The translations under genes and the position numbers were made by a program. From NCBI RefSeq assembly GCF_900129635.1, contig NZ_FSRB01000002.1, positions 710,727 to 774,726 of the forward strand: a stretch of DNA of 64,000 nt, in the 5' to 3' direction. Origin of the DNA: Singulisphaera sp. GP187 (GTDB taxonomy: Bacteria > Planctomycetota > Planctomycetia > Isosphaerales > Isosphaeraceae). The notes below the pieces were generated by a model. That model saw only the letters and a list, made by a program, of their open reading frames with translations. It searched no databases and was not told where the DNA came from. Shown one piece after another: positions 63,270-64,000 of this stretch; positions within the stretch are counted from its first letter, which is position 1, and the number at the start of each line of letters is the position of its first letter.

Positions 63270-63919
63270 CGATCCCCCGTTCCCTTTCCCGAGGGCGAGC
63301 CGATCAGCCCGCGCTTCGTCAAGAGCCTGAGCAGTGGTCCCGCGGCCTTGCGGATTGCCTCGATATCCTCCGCGACGACGGGACGGATCGGCGTGATCAG
63401 CAACGTCGCCTCCTGTTCGCCGAGCCGGATCCCTTGCAGTGGGGGGGGCGTCTCCATCGCCCGCGCGACGGGGATTTCCTCCGACCTTTTCTCCTTCGCA
63501 AGCGGAGCCGGCGTCTCCTTCCAGAACGCCGAGTCTTCCGCACGGAACGGAGCGGCGGGTTCAGGCCCGCTTGCCGATCCGAGGTTCATGCCGGCCGGCA
63601 ACCGGGCGAGTTGCGCGAGGCCCGCGTCGGTCAGCCCCACGATCTGGCGCTGGACGTCAGCCAGGCTCAGCCCGCGCGCCTGGAGCCGTTTGATGGCCGC
63701 AAGCTGCATCAGGTGCCTCGCCCCATAGTACGCGGTACGCCCGCGGATCTCCGCCGCGCGGTCGATCATGCCGAGTGTCGTGTAATAGCGGATCGTCCGC
63801 CGGTCGGGCACATCCCGCACCCGGTCGTTGGGCGGGCCGTCATAGTCGAATGCCAGCGCCTCGGCCGCTTTTGAGCCGAGTTCGTCGATGGTCCAGAGCG
63901 GTTCGGGGTTCGCCTTCAT
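63266..63919 (-). CDS. MerR-family transcriptional regulator
   Basis: 217 aa from ATG 63919; the frame is open further up but the promoter evidence supports a start here. The N-terminal winged helix reads 'PDRRTIRYYTTLGMIDRAAE' and 'RTAYYGARHLMQLAAIKRLQ', then 'ARGLSLADVQRQIVGLTDAG', the MerR helix-turn-helix and start of the dimer helix. No metal-binding cysteines, so not a metal sensor of the classical type. The C-terminal half is acidic and Pro-rich, of unknown ligand. It likely controls its own operon with the VIT-VWA gene through the palindrome that ends exactly at its start codon. Confidence 0.85.
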   Translation of the reverse strand: MKANPEPLWTIDELGSKAAEALAFDYDGPPNDRVRDVPDRRTIRYYTTLGMIDRAAEIRGRTAYYGARHLMQLAAIKRLQARGLSLADVQRQIVGLTDAGLAQLARLPAGMNLGSASGPEPAAPFRAEDSAFWKETPAPLAKEKRSEEIPVARAMETPPPLQGIRLGEQEATLLITPIRPVVAEDIEAIRKAAGPLLRLLTKRGLIGSPSGKGTGDR

Positions 63920-63954
63920 GACAGTGTTGTACCGTTTCGATGCAACACTGTCAA
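63919..63954 (-). promoter_or_regulatory. Leaderless promoter with overlapping MerR-type operator
   Basis: Minus strand: TTGACA (63954-63949), 17 nt, TACAAC (63931-63926), 6 nt, then the A of the ATG at 63919. A perfect 10-bp inverted repeat (GACAGTGTTG at 63952-63943 and CAACACTGTC at 63929-63920, 13-nt spacer) covers the end of the -35, the spacer edges and the start. No ribosome site fits between, so translation would be leaderless. Confidence 0.75.
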
Positions 63955-63985
63955 ATGATTTCGAGAGTACTGGGATGTCCGGCAT

Positions 63986-64000
63986 CTCCTAAGGCGAGCG
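63986..64000. repeat. Partial REP-like palindrome at window end
   Basis: TAAGGCGAGCG matches the second arm of the 9841-family repeat; the rest lies outside the window. Confidence 0.5.

Overview
The window looks like chromosomal DNA from a planctomycete, most likely of the Isosphaerales/Isosphaeraceae type. This is inferred from gene content, not from a marker gene. The evidence is high GC, large multidomain Ser/Thr kinases with WD40 or formylglycine-generating-enzyme-like tails, an ECF sigma factor next to a kinase, an ECF sigma factor fused to carboxypeptidase-like repeats, a secreted protein with the N-terminal 'LEALEDRSLLS' motif, many small secreted or repeat proteins, and abundant palindromic intergenic repeats. 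No rRNA, tRNA or CRISPR array was seen.

Layout. 1-27.2 kb is ordinary chromosome: a DUF3124 fragment, TPR and secretin/STN-like proteins, a hybrid histidine kinase, MsrA, an ECF sigma factor whose C-terminal thioredoxin domain is cut off by two stop codons, a membrane spermidine-synthase-like protein, an LRR/coiled-coil protein, an MtfA-like peptidase, a hemolysin-III protein, an OsmC protein, a TlpA-like protein without its CxxC, and a PAS histidine kinase. 27.2-28.2 kb is a repeat-rich gap holding REP-like palindromes and a small inverted-repeat element with a 10-bp target duplication.

28.2-41.5 kb is the most interesting part: an apparently complete retron. A folded RNA at 28202-28462 has outer a1/a2 arms, two perfect msr hairpins and a very long msd hairpin. 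A terminator-like hairpin follows, then four tightly packed genes: a HEAT-like protein with an internal BRCT domain (1084 aa), a WD40 plus HEAT giant (2135 aa), a winged-helix/SWIM/WGR protein (627 aa) and a retron-type reverse transcriptase (about 434 aa, NAAAH, YADD and ITG motifs). The partner set matches what I recall of type XIII retrons (RT with ARM/HEAT and winged-helix-SWIM proteins). A phage-defence role, with the reverse-transcribed DNA or RT complex watched by the large partners, is inference.

41.5-55.7 kb is a recombining region: two copies of a Hint-domain gene that are identical in the middle and diverged at the ends, two orphan C-terminal fragments of a second retron RT, a pair of DUF4365-like nuclease-fold genes lying between those fragments, an arylsulfotransferase-like secreted protein, a WD40 Ser/Thr kinase with its ECF sigma factor, and small inverted-repeat elements. 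55.7-64 kb carries a giant kinase/NTPase/HEAT/FGE fusion, then a MerR regulator and VIT-VWA protein operon whose promoter appears leaderless and overlapped by a palindromic operator.
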